From Aurantimonas sp. HBX-1 (lineage in GTDB: Bacteria > Pseudomonadota > Alphaproteobacteria > Rhizobiales > Rhizobiaceae), in assembly GCF_021391535.1 (NCBI RefSeq), contig NZ_CP090066.1:62001-126000 (forward strand): a DNA stretch of 64,000 nucleotides, given 5' to 3'. Shown piece after piece: positions 1-7,501 of this stretch (within the stretch, counting starts at the first letter, position 1; each line of letters opens with the position of its first letter). Position numbers and translations under genes: made by a program. The notes beneath the pieces are model-generated. The model was not told where the DNA came from, searched no databases, and worked only from the letters and a program-made list of their open reading frames with translations.

Positions 1-206
1 GGTCGCGCCAGCCGGATGCCGCCGGAGCGGCCGCGCACGGTGGCGACGAAGCCGGAGCGGCCGAGTTCCTGCACCACCTTCATCAGATGATTGTTGGAGA
101 TGCCGTAGGCCCGGGCGATCTCGGCGATCGAGCACAGCCCCTCCGGGCGCGACGACAGGTAGATCAGCACGCGCAGGGCGTAGTCGGAATAGCGGGTCAG
201 GCGCAT
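1..206 (-). CDS. nsrR: Rrf2-family regulator, NsrR-like (C-terminus outside window)
   Basis: Only the first 68 residues lie in the window; the gene runs off the left end. They start MRLTRYSDYALRVLIYL and form the winged helix-turn-helix of Rrf2 regulators, with the typical NNHLMKVVQELGRSGFV recognition helix and a GRSGGIRLA wing. NsrR is a [2Fe-2S] repressor that releases DNA on nitric oxide; its cluster cysteines would lie in the missing part, so that proof is absent. Two facts favour NsrR over IscR or CymR: the divergent neighbour is a globin, and a 23-bp NsrR-like operator lies in the shared promoter region. The ATG is the only plausible start. Confidence 0.8.
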   Translation of the reverse strand, partial: MRLTRYSDYALRVLIYLSSRPEGLCSIAEIARAYGISNNHLMKVVQELGRSGFVATVRGRSGGIRLAR

Positions 207-223
207 GGCGGCTCCTCTCCCGA

Positions 224-246
224 AAGAAGTATTTGATTTGCATCTT
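224..246. promoter_or_regulatory. NsrR-type operator between nsrR and globin gene
   Basis: The 23 bp form an 11-1-11 imperfect palindrome. The left half is AAGAAGTATTT, the right half ATTTGCATCTT, separated by one G. The known NsrR consensus halves are AAGATGCATTT and AAATGCATCTT, so each half matches at 9 of 11 positions. The site lies 18 bp upstream of the regulator start and 50 bp upstream of the globin start, so one bound dimer could repress both. The match to the consensus is from memory; function is inferred. Confidence 0.75.
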
Positions 247-295
247 TTCGGCAAACTGCTAGGAACCGCTTCGACGACAAAGCGGAGAATGGCAG

Positions 296-691
296 GTGGG
301 AGCGGTGGTCAGCGAAGCCGAGCTGCGGGGTCTGGTGGAGGAATTCTACGGACGCGTGCGCCGCGACAGCGAGCTTGGGCCGATCTTCGAGGCGGCGGTC
401 CACGACTGGCCGTCGCATCTCGACCGGCTGACGGCGTTCTGGTCGTCGGTCATGCTGGGCTCGGGCCGCTACAAGGGCAATCCCTTCGCCGCCCACCAGC
501 AGCATGCCGGACAGCTCAGCCCGGCGCTGTTCGACCGCTGGTTGGGCATCTGGCAGGAGACGACGCGGGCGCGGTTTTCGGCCGAGACCGCCGCGATCTT
601 CCAGATGAAGGCCGACCGCATCGCCGACAGCCTGAAGGCCGGGCTGTTCTTCCGCCCGGCCCTTGCTCGCGGCTATGCCGCCGCGCCCTAG
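296..691 (+). CDS. Group III truncated hemoglobin
   Basis: The protein has 131 residues, the usual length of class III (Ctb-type) truncated globins. The alpha-helical body is recognisable: EEFYGRVRRDSELGPIFEAAV near residues 15-35, FWSSVMLGSGRYKGNPFAAHQQH at 49-70, with H67 or H70 as candidate proximal haem ligand, and WLGIWQ at 82-87 with the conserved helix-G tryptophan. Such globins bind oxygen and NO and contribute to NO resistance or to respiration at low oxygen. The start is GTG; an ATG at 289 is in another frame. The divergent NsrR-like gene and operator suggest induction by nitrosative stress. Confidence 0.85.
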   Translation: MGAVVSEAELRGLVEEFYGRVRRDSELGPIFEAAVHDWPSHLDRLTAFWSSVMLGSGRYKGNPFAAHQQHAGQLSPALFDRWLGIWQETTRARFSAETAAIFQMKADRIADSLKAGLFFRPALARGYAAAP

Positions 692-730
692 CAGCCCCGG
701 CTCGCGCCGGTGCCTTGCCGCCGGAACCGG

Positions 731-1507
731 TCAGACGGCGAGATATTGCAGCCGCATTTCCTTGTCGTCGATGATCTGTTGGGCGGTGCCGTCGAAGACG
801 ATCTCGCCCATTTCCAGGATGATCGCGCGGTCGGCCAGGTGGAGCGCCGCGATGGCGTTCTGCTCGACCAGGATCGTGGTGATGCCGAGCTGCTTGATCT
901 CCTCGAGGATCCGCTCGATCTCCTGCACGATGACCGGCGCGAGACCCTCATAGGGCTCGTCCAGCAAGAGCAGCTTCACCTCGCGGGCGAGCGCCCGGGC
1001 GACGGCCAGCATCTGCTGCTCGCCGCCGGACATGGTGATGCCGTCCTGGTTGCGCCGTTCCGCCAGCCGCGGGAAATGCTCGTAGATCCGCTCCAGGCTC
1101 CAGCCGATCGGCGGCTCGATCTGCGCGAGCTTGAGGTTCTCCTCGACGGTCAGGCCGGCGATGATGCGCCGGTCCTCGGGGACGAGCTGGACGCCCAGCC
1201 GCGCCGCCTCGAAGCTCTGCATCGTGTGCAGGGGCTTGCCGTCGAGCCAGATCTCGCCGTGCTTGAGCTGCGGCGAGCCGGCGCGCGCGATGGTGCGCAG
1301 GGTCGAGGTCTTGCCGGCGCCGTTGCGGCCGAGCAGCGCGACGATCTCGCCCTCGTTCACCTCGAAGGAGACGCCCTGCACGATGTAGCTCTCGCCGTAA
1401 TAGGCATGAAGGTCGCGGGCTGCGAAGAACGGCTGGCCGGCGGTCCGCAGCGTCTCGGCGGGCGTGCTGCGGCCGTGCGGCCGGGTGGTGTCGAGCGTCT
1501 CGCTCAT
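731..1507 (-). CDS. livF: Amino-acid-type ABC transporter ATPase LivF
   Basis: This 258-residue ATPase is the second nucleotide-binding subunit of a Liv/HAAT-family importer. It has Walker A GRNGAGKT at 60-67, the signature SGGEQQ at 160-165 and Walker B LLLLDEP at 179-185 followed by YEGLAP, which is typical of LivF. The N-terminus is about 25 residues longer than E. coli LivF. I chose the ATG at 1507 because it overlaps the livG stop by four bases (ATGA), the usual coupling in this operon type. It is the last of five co-directional genes. The substrate may be branched-chain amino acids, amides or urea; the sequence does not decide. Confidence 0.9.
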   Translation of the reverse strand: MSETLDTTRPHGRSTPAETLRTAGQPFFAARDLHAYYGESYIVQGVSFEVNEGEIVALLGRNGAGKTSTLRTIARAGSPQLKHGEIWLDGKPLHTMQSFEAARLGVQLVPEDRRIIAGLTVEENLKLAQIEPPIGWSLERIYEHFPRLAERRNQDGITMSGGEQQMLAVARALAREVKLLLLDEPYEGLAPVIVQEIERILEEIKQLGITTILVEQNAIAALHLADRAIILEMGEIVFDGTAQQIIDDKEMRLQYLAV

Positions 1508-2259
1508 AGATGGGCTCCCCCGAGATAGGCTTCCTGGACGCGGGGGTCCGACTTGATCGCGTCGGGGGTTCCCTCGGCGATGACGGTGCCCTGCGCCATC
1601 ACGCTGACGGTCGAGGCCAGCGAGAACACGACATGCATGTCGTGCTCGATGATCACCTTGGTGATGCCGCGCTTGGCGATCTTCTTCAGAAGGTCGACGG
1701 TGTTGTTGGTGTCGGCCCGCGACATGCCGGCGGTCGGCTCGTCGAGCAGCAGCAGCTTCGGCCGCTGGACGAGGCACATCGCCAGCTCCAGCCGCCGCTT
1801 GTCGCCGCGCGACATGGAGTCGACCCGCTGGTGGCGCTGGGCAGTCAGGTTGAGGTCCTCGAGGATCTCCTCGGCCTCCTCCAGCACCACGCGCCGGTCG
1901 TTGGCCCGGCCCCAGAGATTGATCCGGAAGGCCCCGTCCTTGCGCGCGAAGGCCGGGATCATGACGTTTTCCAGCACCGTCAGTTCGGCGAAGGTCTCCG
2001 GCGTCTGGAACACCCGGGCGATGCCGGCCTGGTTGATCTGGTGCGGCTTGTGCCCGAGCAGCGGCGCGCCGTCGAATTCCACCGTGCCCTCGTCCGGCAC
2101 GAGGCGCCCGACCAGCGTGTTGAGCAGGGTCGACTTGCCGGCGCCGTTCGGCCCGATGATCGCGTGGACCGTGCCTTCCTTGACCTTGAGGTTGACGTTG
2201 TCGAGAGCCTTGAGCCCGCCGAAGCGCTTGCTGACGCCGTTGATGGTTAGAATGTCCAT
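1504..2259 (-). CDS. livG: Amino-acid-type ABC transporter ATPase LivG
   Basis: A 251-residue ATPase starting MDILTINGVSKRFGG. Walker A GPNGAGKST is at 36-44, and Walker B KLLLLDEPTAGMS is followed by the D-loop. The ABC signature is unusual: SRGDKRRLELA where most LivG proteins have a form like LSYGEQRRLEIA, so the glycine after serine and the Q/E position differ. It lies between livM and livF, 11 bp downstream of livM and overlapping livF by four bases. It should form a heterodimer with LivF on the cytoplasmic face of LivHM. Confidence 0.9.
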   Translation of the reverse strand: MDILTINGVSKRFGGLKALDNVNLKVKEGTVHAIIGPNGAGKSTLLNTLVGRLVPDEGTVEFDGAPLLGHKPHQINQAGIARVFQTPETFAELTVLENVMIPAFARKDGAFRINLWGRANDRRVVLEEAEEILEDLNLTAQRHQRVDSMSRGDKRRLELAMCLVQRPKLLLLDEPTAGMSRADTNNTVDLLKKIAKRGITKVIIEHDMHVVFSLASTVSVMAQGTVIAEGTPDAIKSDPRVQEAYLGGAHL

Positions 2260-2270
2260 GTCGGCTCTTC

Positions 2271-3491
2271 CTACTCGTGCTTCGCGCGGGCATGCGCCGC
2301 GTCGGTCGCGTCCGCCGTCTTCGACTTGCGGAACATGCCGGCGATGCGGCGCAGGCCCTCCATGATGCCGCCGGGCAGGAAGATGACGATGACCATGAAC
2401 AGGAGGCCGAGCGTCAGGTGCCATCCCTCGCCGACGAACGGGCTGGTGATCTCGACCGCGGCGGTCTGGGCCCAGTCCGGCAGGAAGTCGAAGGTCCGGT
2501 AGAGGAAGCTGTCGTTGAAGGAGGAGAAGATCTGCTCGAGATACTTCATCACCGCCGCGCCGATCACCGGGCCGAGCAGCGTGCCGACGCCGCCGAGGAT
2601 GGTCATCAGCACGACCTCGCCCGACGCCGTCCACTGCATGCGGTCGGCGCCCGCCAGCGGGTCCGTCACCGCCAGGAGGCCGCCGGCGAGCCCGGCATAC
2701 ATGCCGGAGATGACGAAGGCGGTCAGCAGGTAGGGCCGCGCCGAGAAGCCCGTGTAGCCCATGCGGTTCTGGTTCGACTTGATGGCGAAGAGCATCATGC
2801 CGAAGGTCGAGTTGCGGATCCGCAGCGCCAGGAAGAAGCCGAGGATCAGGAGGATCGCGCAGAAATAGAAGCCCGGATAGCCCTGCAGCGCGATCCCGAA
2901 GAAGTTCGGGTCCGGCAGGGCCGCACCGGCCTCGCCGAAGGCCCGGTCGATCAGCCGCGGATCGGACCGGGAGATCTGCAGGCCGGTCTCGCCGTTGGTG
3001 ATCGGCGTCAGCACCGAATAGGCGAGATTGTAGGACATCTGCGCGAAGGCGAGGGTCAGGATCGAGAAGTAGATGCCGGACCGCCGCAGGCAGATGAAGC
3101 CGATGGCGAGCGCGAAGATGCCTGCGACGATGATCGCAAAGGGAATCGCGAAGATCGCGTTCATCGACAGGAGCTTGAACATCCAGACGGCGGCGTAGGA
3201 CCCGGTGCCGAGGAAGGCCGCATGGCCGAAGGACAAATAGCCGGAGAAGCCGAACAGGATGTTGAAGCCGATCGCGAAGATCCCGAAGATCGCGAATTTC
3301 TGCAGGATGTCGGGGTAGCCGGCGCCGATCGGCGCCAGCCAGATCGGCATGGTCAGGACCGCCGCGGCGAAGAGCGCGGTGAAGGTGAGGTCGCCCATCG
3401 TCGTGGTGAAGAAGGGCCGGCTGTCCCGGGTCTTGCGGGTCGTCTCTCGCGGCGTGTCGCCGAGTTCGTTCGAGGTGATGGCGCTGTTCAT
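2271..3491 (-). CDS. livM: Amino-acid-type ABC transporter permease LivM
   Basis: A 406-residue inner-membrane permease. After a hydrophilic, arginine-rich N-terminus of about 35 residues come roughly ten hydrophobic helices. Motifs typical of LivM are present: IFGIFAIGFNILFGFSGYLS and GHAAFLGTGSYAA near residues 90-115, and the late loop GGVGTLLGPVIGAAV that contacts the ATPases. A non-membrane insert near residues 165-200 is common in this subfamily. Only three bases separate it from livH, so the two are translationally linked and pair as the membrane channel. Confidence 0.9.
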   Translation of the reverse strand: MNSAITSNELGDTPRETTRKTRDSRPFFTTTMGDLTFTALFAAAVLTMPIWLAPIGAGYPDILQKFAIFGIFAIGFNILFGFSGYLSFGHAAFLGTGSYAAVWMFKLLSMNAIFAIPFAIIVAGIFALAIGFICLRRSGIYFSILTLAFAQMSYNLAYSVLTPITNGETGLQISRSDPRLIDRAFGEAGAALPDPNFFGIALQGYPGFYFCAILLILGFFLALRIRNSTFGMMLFAIKSNQNRMGYTGFSARPYLLTAFVISGMYAGLAGGLLAVTDPLAGADRMQWTASGEVVLMTILGGVGTLLGPVIGAAVMKYLEQIFSSFNDSFLYRTFDFLPDWAQTAAVEITSPFVGEGWHLTLGLLFMVIVIFLPGGIMEGLRRIAGMFRKSKTADATDAAHARAKHE

Positions 3492-3494
3492 CGA

Positions 3495-4508
3495 TCAGGC
3501 CTCCATGACGCCCTTGCGGCCCATCAGACCCCGCGGGCGAACCAGCAGGACGACGACGGCGACAAGGTAGATGATGATCTGGTCGATCCCCGGCACGATG
3601 TCCTTAATCTCGGTCATCGAGGAGAAGGACTGCAGGATGCCGAGCAGGAACCCGGCAACCACCGCGCCGCCCAGCGAGCCCATGCCGCCGACCACGACGA
3701 CCACGAAGGACAGGACCAGGAAGTCCATGCCGAGATGGTAGTTGGGCGACAGGATCGGCGTGTACATGACGCCGGCGAGACCGGCGACGACGGCGGCGAG
3801 GCCGAAGACGATCGAGAACTTGCGGCCGATATTGATGCCGAGCAGGCCGACGGTCTCGCGATCCGCCATGCCGGCGCGCACCACCATGCCGAAGGTGGTC
3901 AGCTGCAGGAAGGCGAAGACCGCGCCGATGACGGCGAGCGAGAACAGGAAGTAGATGATGCGCCACATCGGATAGCTGAGGCCGGGTATGCCGAACCACT
4001 GGCCGACATCGGCGCTGCCCGCGAAGGCCGGGGGCGCGGTCATCGGGATCGGGTTGGCCCCGAAATAGTGCTTGACGATCTCCTGCAGCACGATGGCGAG
4101 GCCGAAGGTCACCAGGATCTGCTCGGCATGGCTGCGCTTGTAGAAATAGCGGATCAGTCCGCGCTCCATCGCCAGCCCGACAAGCAGCATGAAGGGGATC
4201 GCCAGGAGCATGGACAGCGGTACAGACCAGTCGAGGATCGTGCGGCCGGTCTCCCCGAACCAGATCTCCAGATAGGGGACTTCCTTGTAGGCCTCGAAGA
4301 AGGTGACGCTCTCGTCGCGGACGCGTTCGGAGATAGACAGCACCATCGAGAAGGCCACGGCGCAGAACGCCCCGAGCATGAACAACGCGCCGTGGGCGAA
4401 GTTTACCACGCCGAGCGTGCCGAAGATCAGGGTCAGGCCAAGGGCGATGAGCGCGTAGGCCCCGCCCTTGTCGAGCCCGTTCAGAATCTGAAGGATGATG
4501 GCGTCCAT
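3495..4508 (-). CDS. livH: Amino-acid-type ABC transporter permease LivH
   Basis: A 337-residue permease. The N-terminus reads ILNGLDKGGAYALIALGLTL and FGTLGVVNFAHGALFMLGAF, which are signature stretches of LivH. A hydrophilic segment of about 45 residues (near 60-105) is inserted after the second helix, longer than in E. coli LivH. The EAA-like loop is GMGSLGGAVVAGFLLG. It follows the binding-protein gene after a 185-bp gap that carries a strong hairpin. Confidence 0.9.
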   Translation of the reverse strand: MDAIILQILNGLDKGGAYALIALGLTLIFGTLGVVNFAHGALFMLGAFCAVAFSMVLSISERVRDESVTFFEAYKEVPYLEIWFGETGRTILDWSVPLSMLLAIPFMLLVGLAMERGLIRYFYKRSHAEQILVTFGLAIVLQEIVKHYFGANPIPMTAPPAFAGSADVGQWFGIPGLSYPMWRIIYFLFSLAVIGAVFAFLQLTTFGMVVRAGMADRETVGLLGINIGRKFSIVFGLAAVVAGLAGVMYTPILSPNYHLGMDFLVLSFVVVVVGGMGSLGGAVVAGFLLGILQSFSSMTEIKDIVPGIDQIIIYLVAVVVLLVRPRGLMGRKGVMEA

Positions 4509-4651
4509 GTGCCCTTGGTCGCTCCTGGGGTTGCCGCTTCATGGTGGCGGGCTGCGAAGCAGGCCCGTGGCGGCGGCCCTTGCGGTTGCCGGCGCGGCGC
4601 GTTGCCGTAGGCGCGTGCGCCCTGTCGATCGGCTCTCGGATGGCGAACGGC

Positions 4652-4671
4652 CGCCGGCATTTCTGCCGGCG
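4652..4671 (-). terminator. Intercistronic hairpin between binding-protein gene and livH
   Basis: Perfect 8-bp inverted repeat CGCCGGCA / TGCCGGCG with a 4-base loop, just past the binding-protein stop and before livH. There is no long U-tract on the minus strand. Such hairpins usually slow 3' decay or partly terminate, keeping binding protein in excess over permease. This role is inference. Confidence 0.5.
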
Positions 4672-4693
4672 ACCGGTTTCGATCAGCAGGTGA

Positions 4694-6052
4694 TCAGCAT
4701 TGCTTGGCGTCGTACGGCCCCAGTTCGCCGCCGAAGATCGACGCGTCGTAGGTGACCTCGTCGCGCGGCACGACCTTGACGATCTCCATCAGGTCGAACT
4801 GGTTGGTCGGCTCCTGCTTGCCGCGAACGACGAGCACGTCCTTGAAGCACTGGTGATCCTCGGCGCGGTAGAGCGTCGGACCGTTGCCCATCCCGTCGAA
4901 CTCGAAGCCTTCGAGCGCCTTGATCAGCTCCGGCGGATAGAACGTGCCGGCGGTCTCGGCCGCGTTGGCATAGAGCAGCGTCTGGACGTAGCAGGTATGG
5001 GCGGCCTGCGAGGGCGGGCTGCCGAACTCCTCGCCGAACGACTTGGAGAACGCCTTGGTCGCTTCGTTGTCGAGCTTCCAGTCCCAGTTGGCTGTGCCGA
5101 GAATGCCCTTCACGGCCTCGCCGGCGCCCTGTGCCATCAGCTCCGAGAAGAGCGGCACCACGATCTGGAAATCCTTGCCGTTGGCCTGCTTGGAACGCAT
5201 GTCGAACTGGGTGACGGCCTGGCGCAGCGAGTTGACCATGTCGCCGCCGTAATGGTTCAGGATCAGCACGTCGGCGCCCGAATTCAGGACCGGTGTCAGA
5301 TACTGCGAGAAGTCGCCGGCGCCGAGCGGAGTGCGCACGGCCTGCACCGTCTCCCAGCCGAGGGCCTCGGTGGCGTTCTTGATCGACTCTTCCTGCGTCC
5401 AGCCCCAGGTGTAGTCGGCGGTCAGGTGATAGGCGCGGCGGTCCTTGCCGTATTCCTCCGCGAGGATGGGTCCGAGTGCCTCGCCCGACATGTAGGCGTT
5501 GAAGAAGTGGCGGAAGCCGTAGCGCCGCTTGTCCTTGCCGGTGGTGTCGTTGGAATGGGTGAGGCCGGCCATGAAGATCACGCCCATGTCCTGGCAGAGC
5601 GACTGCACCGCCACGGCGACGCCCGAGGACGAACCGCCGGAGATCATGATCGCCTTGTCGGCCTCGATCATCCGCTTGGCCGAGGCGCGCGCCGCGTCGG
5701 ACTTGGTCTGCGTGTCGCCGGTCACGAAGGCGACCTTCTTGCCGAGGATGCCGTTGCCCTTGAGGTTGGACGGCTTCATCGTCGACAGCATGCCGCCGTC
5801 GCCCTCGCCGTTCAGGTGCTTGACCGCCAGCTGGAAGGCTCGCAGCTCGTCCGCACCCTCGTCGGCGTACGGGCCGGACTGCGGGACGTTGAAGCCGAGC
5901 GTCACGGTGCTACCGGACGGGTTGTTGCAGAAGGCCTGATCCTGGGCCCAGGCCCCGCGCGTGAAGACATGCGGCATAGCCAGGCCGGCCGTTAAGCCGG
6001 CGCCGGTCGTCAGCAGTCGACGACGAGTCCATCCGTCCTTGTAGAATGCCAT
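4694..6052 (-). CDS. Periplasmic amino-acid-type ABC substrate-binding protein
   Basis: A 452-residue type I periplasmic-binding protein of the Leu/Ile/Val (peripla_BP_6) class. The N-terminus has a twin-arginine-like signal, TRRRLLTTGAGLTAGLAMP, with cleavage likely after GAWA. The mature part starts with a typical VTLGFNVPQSGPYADEG strand and includes GGSSSGVAVAVQ around 150-160, the ligand-site stretch. The C-terminus extends past the usual 370-400 residues. As first gene of the liv operon it sets the substrate, but the sequence does not tell leucine-type amino acids from amides or urea. Export through Tat suggests folding before transport. Confidence 0.88.
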   Translation of the reverse strand: MAFYKDGWTRRRLLTTGAGLTAGLAMPHVFTRGAWAQDQAFCNNPSGSTVTLGFNVPQSGPYADEGADELRAFQLAVKHLNGEGDGGMLSTMKPSNLKGNGILGKKVAFVTGDTQTKSDAARASAKRMIEADKAIMISGGSSSGVAVAVQSLCQDMGVIFMAGLTHSNDTTGKDKRRYGFRHFFNAYMSGEALGPILAEEYGKDRRAYHLTADYTWGWTQEESIKNATEALGWETVQAVRTPLGAGDFSQYLTPVLNSGADVLILNHYGGDMVNSLRQAVTQFDMRSKQANGKDFQIVVPLFSELMAQGAGEAVKGILGTANWDWKLDNEATKAFSKSFGEEFGSPPSQAAHTCYVQTLLYANAAETAGTFYPPELIKALEGFEFDGMGNGPTLYRAEDHQCFKDVLVVRGKQEPTNQFDLMEIVKVVPRDEVTYDASIFGGELGPYDAKQC

Positions 6053-6583
6053 TGGTCACCTCCCGATTATCCCATTCCGACCTTTTCGCCGACGACGAAG
6101 CGTACGCAGCCTGCCATCGACCTGGTCGGATTGCCCATCGTCCACGAGTGCGCCAGTTTCGCCTATAGTACTTTCGGATGAAGTCGCGCGAACCTTTCCG
6201 TAATATTGCCCTGCAACACAGATGCCGTTGAGGGATATTGCACTGCAGCAATATCTTTCTCGGTAACACTGTCTATCTCGGGAATCTGAACCCGGCGTTC
6301 CGTTGCGCCGGTCGATGCCGCGGCGCCCGCACGGGCGGCGCGATCCGACCGGCTGGCAGGAAACGGAAAGACGGGGAAACACCGAATGACGGCTGGGCGC
6401 CGGTCGCCGGATTGGCGTTTCATCGCCAGATGGCGGAGTTTCGGGAAGGGAGGAACAGGACGATGTTCGACAAGGGCATGAATTTCCCGGAGACGCGGTT
6501 CGGCCTGTTCCGGATGTGATGATTGGCGCCGCCGTTGTGCTATCATTGTGAACGCACATTTCACGGTAACCCGGAGGCGTTGG
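6053..6583. other. 531-bp intergenic region with repeat, no convincing gene
   Basis: This stretch holds the promoter region of the minus-strand transporter operon and of the plus-strand toxin-antitoxin pair. Short open frames exist on both strands, but they lack family resemblance, good ribosome sites and consistent codon use. The base composition is more even than in the flanking genes. The notable structure is the repeated ATATTGC-N-CTGCA element annotated separately. Confidence 0.6.
6202..6255. promoter_or_regulatory. Candidate operator: repeated and palindromic ATATTGC element
   Basis: A perfect inverted repeat GATATTGC - 6 bp - GCAATATC covers 6234-6255. Its left arm plus spacer (ATATTGCACTGCA) recurs as ATATTGCCCTGCA at 6203-6215, 32 bp upstream, which is three helical turns. 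The pair lies 150-200 bp upstream of the binding-protein start. Spacing and symmetry suggest a dimeric regulator binding two sites, perhaps with looping. No regulator gene is adjacent, so the protein is unknown. Confidence 0.5.
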
Positions 6584-6829
6584 ATGGCTCAGATTACGGT
6601 TCGCAAGCTCGACGACGACGTTCTCGATGCGATCAAGGCGCGGGCGAAGGCGAACAAGCGTTCGACCGAGGCCGAGATCCGCGCCATCCTCGCACGGTCG
6701 GCCCTAGAGCGGAATCTCGAGCGGCGTTCGCTCCTGTCCTTGGCCGGCTCCGCACGGAGCGAGCGGACCGTCGATGAGATCGTGGCGGACATCCGGGCCT
6801 TGCGGGACGAATGGGAAGACAGGGCGTGA
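6584..6829 (+). CDS. FitA/VapB-type antitoxin
   Basis: An 81-residue protein starting MAQITVRKLDDDVLDAIKARA, the ribbon-helix-helix pattern of FitA-like antitoxins (MAQITIRKL is typical). The region after RSTEAEIRAIL completes the DNA-binding fold, and the C-terminal DEIVADIRALRDEW should wrap the toxin. I chose ATG 6584 because GGAGG lies six bases upstream at 6573-6577; an in-frame ATG 36 bases earlier has no such site. A small inverted repeat TGTGC...GCACA at 6536-6558 lies upstream and may be the autoregulatory operator. The toxin gene overlaps the 3' end. Confidence 0.88.
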   Translation: MAQITVRKLDDDVLDAIKARAKANKRSTEAEIRAILARSALERNLERRSLLSLAGSARSERTVDEIVADIRALRDEWEDRA

Positions 6830-7272
6830 GGGCGGGGGACCGCTATTATCTCGACGCCAACACGGTCATTGCCATCGTGGAAGGCGTCGATGAGCTCGGC
6901 CCGGCCCAACGCACCTTCCTGAAGAGTGTCGACGACGGCGCAGTCCCTGCGGTGTCCAGCGAGATGACCCTGGCGGAGTGCGTGGTCAGGCCATTTCGAG
7001 ATCGGGACGGAGCGGCGATTGCGACGATGCTGGATTTTCTCGACGGACGACCAACGTTGCCTCTCGTTCCGCTATCTCGGGACGTGATGATCATGGCGGC
7101 GAGAATCCGGGCGGAGACCGCCGTAAAGCTGCCGGACGCCATACATCTCGCGTGTGCCATCGACGCCGGATGTACGGTCTTCGTCAGCGCCGACAAGCGG
7201 TTGCAGATGATCGGAGATTTGCGCCGCGCTTCCTTCGATGATCTCGGGCCCTTCGAAGACGGGATGCGATGA
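6811..7272 (+). CDS. FitB/VapC-type PIN-domain toxin
   Basis: A 153-residue PIN-domain ribonuclease. The acidic residues that bind the metal are all visible: D15 in YYLDANTVI, E56 in TLAECVV, D109 in KLPDAIHLA and D128 in FVSADKRL. The toxin is therefore predicted to be intact and to cut RNA, perhaps a tRNA, when antitoxin is lost. The start is either ATG 6811 (19-base overlap with the antitoxin gene) or GTG 6826 (GTGA overlap with its stop). Its own stop overlaps the start codon of a carboxylase remnant, so the pair lies exactly against a decayed gene. Confidence 0.88.
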   Translation: MGRQGVRAGDRYYLDANTVIAIVEGVDELGPAQRTFLKSVDDGAVPAVSSEMTLAECVVRPFRDRDGAAIATMLDFLDGRPTLPLVPLSRDVMIMAARIRAETAVKLPDAIHLACAIDAGCTVFVSADKRLQMIGDLRRASFDDLGPFEDGMR

Positions 7273-7387
7273 TCACCTCCCTCCTCATCGCCAATCGCGG
7301 CGAGATCGCCTGCCGGCGGTAGACGTCTCGGTGGGCGACCAGGTCGAGGACGGCATGCTGCTGCTGGCACTCGCGCCCGAAAATTGA
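7269..7387 (+). pseudogene. Remnant of acyl-CoA carboxylase biotin subunit (both ends only)
   Basis: From ATG 7269 the frame reads MITSLLIANRGEIACRR, the conserved N-terminus of biotin carboxylase subunits such as propionyl- or methylcrotonyl-CoA carboxylase, then hits TAG at 7320. In another frame, from 7319 to the TGA at 7385-7387, it reads VDVSVGDQVEDGMLLLALA, the conserved C-terminal end of the biotinyl carrier domain. The two ends of a protein normally about 600-680 residues long are joined directly, so nearly the whole gene was lost by one internal deletion. It cannot be functional. No carboxyltransferase partner is nearby. Confidence 0.8.
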
Positions 7388-7501
7388 CGCAAAACCGCCT
7401 TTTTTTGGAACCTTTGCCGGCTATTTGCCTTGCCCCTTCCAGGACGCGCGGCCTTCCCGGGGGAGCGCAGCTTCGCGTCCGAAACACAGGGGACGTGAAG
7501 C

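Noticed and set aside
2277..4610. A 777-codon open frame on the plus strand
   Set aside because: Antisense to livM and livH; composition is Asp/Gly/Arg/Gln-rich with no family look. A GC shadow.
6523..6546. TTGGCG and TATCAT as promoter boxes for the antitoxin gene
   Set aside because: Spacing is only 12 bp, too short for sigma-70.
6056..6564. Short frames on both strands in the gap before the antitoxin
   Set aside because: Poor ribosome sites, odd composition and no recognisable family; they also cover the repeat element.
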